DNA from: JAAYJR01 sp964495655
GTDB taxonomy: Bacteria; Bacteroidota; Bacteroidia; Bacteroidales; Prolixibacteraceae
Length of the DNA: 8,084 nt
Direction: 5' to 3'
Assembly (NCBI GenBank): GCA_964495655.1
Contig: CAZBWK010000137.1
Location: 1 to 8,084 of the forward strand
Made by a program: the position numbers and the translations under genes. Below are positions 6,622 to 8,084 of this stretch, in pieces. The notes under the pieces were generated by a model. The model was not told the DNA's origin. It saw nothing but the letters and a program-made list of their open reading frames with translations, and searched no databases. Within the stretch, counting starts at the first letter, position 1. Each line of letters begins with the position of its first letter.

Positions 6622-6851
6622 TCCTAATTTCCTTTTTACTTAAAATTTACATCCTTTACCCTTTAAGATTGCTTAAAACGAAAATAGCAAGAAAAATATT
6701 TTCTGTCTAATTTATTATGTACTTTGTTTTTCAAAGGTTTGCATTATTAATTATTTTTATGCGGAATTGCTGATACATTTGTAACAACCTCTGTATTTAC
6801 AAGCCTTTTATAAGGTTATTCTCTGTTTTTATATGATTTGTTTTGTGGTGG
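6622..6851. other. Intergenic region between mnmE and the AlbA/HATPase gene
   Basis: This AT-rich stretch has no supported gene; plus-strand frames here are short and without protein character. It carries repeat copy B (6773-6819) and must hold the promoter of the AlbA/HATPase gene if one survives. TATTTTCG on the minus strand is one mismatch from the TAnnTTTG box, but no convincing -33 element accompanies it. No mnmE terminator hairpin was seen. Confidence 0.4.
6773..6819 (+). repeat. 47-bp interspersed repeat, copy B
   Basis: This is the second copy of the repeat at 378-424 (40 of 47 identical, same orientation). It begins 33 bp inside the mnmE-proximal attachment sequence and contains the perfect inverted pair TTGTAA/TTACAA and a CCTTTTATAAGG near-palindrome. 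Whether it belongs to the integrated segment or to a genome-wide non-coding repeat family cannot be decided from one window. Confidence 0.6.
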
Positions 6852-6869
6852 TTACTTTCCGATACAGAA
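6852..6869 (-). repeat. mnmE-terminal attachment sequence (inner copy)
   Basis: These are the last 18 bp of mnmE, TTCTGTATCGGAAAGTAA, encoding F-C-I-G-K and the stop. The sequence is repeated exactly at 4788-4805. Integration here restores the catalytic C-terminus of MnmE, which explains why the site is tolerated. Confidence 0.8.
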
Positions 6870-8084
6870 ATTTTTAAATATGTGGCCGAGTATTTCATCG
6901 GTTGTGATCTCACCGGTGATCTCACCCAGGTAATGGAGGCATTCGCGGATGTCTTGTGACAAAAAATCGCCGGTTATGCCGGAATCAAGGCCTTCAAGAA
7001 CACGGAGTATCGACTCGTGTGCATTTTTTAAGATCTCATAGTGCCTTATGTTGGTAACAATTATATCCTCTTCCAGGAGGGCATCGGCGTTTACAACACG
7101 CGACATCATGTCAATCAGTTCATCAAGGTTCTGCTTTTCTTTTGCTGCAATAAATGTTAGCTGCTCATTATCGTTTAATTGTATCTGTTTGAGCTGCTGT
7201 GTGGTATCTTCACTGCCCACATCAGTTTTATTGGCTACAATGATCAACTGCTGCCCTGATGTAATCCTTTTCCGTATCTTTTCAATCCTGCTTAAAATAA
7301 GAGGGTAGGGGTTTTGGGTGTCTACAACCAGCAATACCACTGCCGCCTCGCTCAGCTTGTGATAGGCACGTTCTATACCCAACGATTCAATATGGTCTTT
7401 TGATTCACGCAGTCCGGCTGTGTCAAAAAACCGGAATGCTGATCCGTGAATATTGACAACATCTTCAATAACATCACGGGTTGTTCCGTGAATGTCCGAA
7501 ACAATTGCCTTGTCTTCATTCAGGAGGGCATTCAGCAATGTGGACTTCCCTACGTTTGTTTCTCCAACAATAGCTACCGGTATGCCATTTTTAATGACAT
7601 TTCCCAGCTGAAATGAATTTTTTAGTTTACTGATCAGTGCCTCTACTTTCTCAACAAGCCTTCGTAATTCCATTCTGTCAGCAAACTCAACATCCTCTCC
7701 GGCAAAATCCAGTTCAAGTTCAATCATCGCTGTAAAATGGAGCAACTGCTTGCGCAATTCCTGTATCTCGGCTGAAAATCCACCTCTCATCTGTTTAATG
7801 GCCAGCTTGTGTGAAGCTGCATTTGAGGATGCTATCAAATCGGCCACTGCCTCTGCCTGCGAAAGATCCATTTTACCGTTTAAAAATGCACGCTGGGTGA
7901 ATTCACCAGGTTTTGCCAAAGTGGCTCCCTGATCTATTAATATTTCCAGTATCTTTTGTTGAATATACACTGAACCATGACAAGAAATTTCCACTGTATC
8001 TTCTCCTGTATATGAGTGGGGAGCTTTGAACACGGATACTATCACTTCGTCAATGATATCTTCTTTAAATACCATTTGCCCGTA
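6852..8084 (-). CDS. mnmE: tRNA uridine-5-carboxymethylaminomethyl(34) synthesis GTPase MnmE (partial, 5' end missing)
   Basis: The frame is open through the right edge (YGQ precedes an internal Met at 8075), so about 410 C-terminal residues of a protein usually 450-465 long are present; only the start of the N-terminal tetrahydrofolate-binding domain is missing. Visible landmarks are SYTGEDTVEISCHG, GEFTQRAFLNGKMDLSQAEAV, the G1 loop GETNVGKST, G2 GTTRDV, G3 DTAG, G4 NKTD and the terminal FCIGK with the conserved Cys. MnmE works in the cytoplasm with MnmG to modify the wobble uridine of several tRNAs, using GTP hydrolysis to drive domain movement. The stop TAA lies in the duplicated 18-bp sequence. 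The gene appears functional despite the insertion at its 3' end. Confidence 0.97.
   Translation of the reverse strand, partial: YGQMVFKEDIIDEVIVSVFKAPHSYTGEDTVEISCHGSVYIQQKILEILIDQGATLAKPGEFTQRAFLNGKMDLSQAEAVADLIASSNAASHKLAIKQMRGGFSAEIQELRKQLLHFTAMIELELDFAGEDVEFADRMELRRLVEKVEALISKLKNSFQLGNVIKNGIPVAIVGETNVGKSTLLNALLNEDKAIVSDIHGTTRDVIEDVVNIHGSAFRFFDTAGLRESKDHIESLGIERAYHKLSEAAVVLLVVDTQNPYPLILSRIEKIRKRITSGQQLIIVANKTDVGSEDTTQQLKQIQLNDNEQLTFIAAKEKQNLDELIDMMSRVVNADALLEEDIIVTNIRHYEILKNAHESILRVLEGLDSGITGDFLSQDIRECLHYLGEITGEITTDEILGHIFKNFCIGK

Larger units (their letters stand above)
4788..6869 (-). mobile_element. Attachment-site-flanked segment at the mnmE 3' end
   Basis: The segment is bounded by 18-bp direct repeats of the mnmE terminus, 2064 bp apart start to start. 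It contains only the AlbA/HATPase pseudogene and repeat copy B, with no integrase. An excisionase remnant lies 180 bp outside the outer repeat. It may be a cargo-only element mobilised in trans, a deletion remnant of a larger element, or one unit of a tandem array whose other end is missing from the window. SGI1-family islands are the known example of integration in these last 18 bp of trmE/mnmE; the same target choice here is inferred. Confidence 0.6.

Noticed and set aside
4788..6869. Calling the segment an SGI1 relative
   Set aside because: Only the target site matches. None of the SGI1 genes (integrase, excisionase, mobilisation genes) are present, so the similarity may be convergent target choice.

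Overview
The window looks like Bacteroidota DNA, probably from the Bacteroidales/Marinilabiliales side. It is AT-rich, has few Shine-Dalgarno sites, carries a Bacteroidota-type promoter (TTTG, 20 nt, TATATTTG) and encodes proteins of families common in that phylum. Taxonomy is inferred from protein style only; there is no rRNA in the window.

Layout, left to right. Position 1-96 (-) is the 5' end of a lipoprotein gene running off the left edge. After a 550-bp gene-free stretch comes an intact, secreted neutral ceramidase-like hydrolase at 649-2115 (+). From 2116 to about 6851 every recognisable gene is on the minus strand, in the orientation of mnmE, and most are broken. In the direction of reading these are: an AlbA-2/HATPase ATP-binding protein with an in-frame stop at codon 5 (6618-4972); the first ~19 codons of an excisionase-like DNA-binding protein (4604) fused out of frame to a ~100-codon N-terminal piece of a large type IIG-like restriction-modification enzyme; an intact HTH-ImmA/IrrE metalloprotease regulator (4158-3112); a translationally coupled PIN-domain gene that loses its C-terminal half (3115-2705); and a degenerate long prokaryotic Argonaute, with N-domain and MID-domain patches separated by a deletion (about 2841-2299). 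The window closes with mnmE (8084-6852, -), whose 5' end lies beyond the right edge.

The key structural observation is that the last 18 bp of mnmE, encoding FCIGK and the stop, are exactly repeated at 4788-4805. The 3' end of mnmE/trmE is a classical integration site, used for example by SGI1-type islands. The 2064-bp spacing contains the AlbA/HATPase gene, and the excisionase remnant lies just beyond the outer copy. I read the 2.1-6.85 kb region as a decayed set of nested or tandem integrative elements carrying defence-type cargo (restriction-modification, Argonaute, PIN/ImmA pair, AlbA-ATPase) at the mnmE attachment site. The HTH-ImmA gene is the only complete gene left in it and keeps its promoter and a candidate operator. 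No integrase gene, tRNA, rRNA, CRISPR array or insertion sequence was seen.
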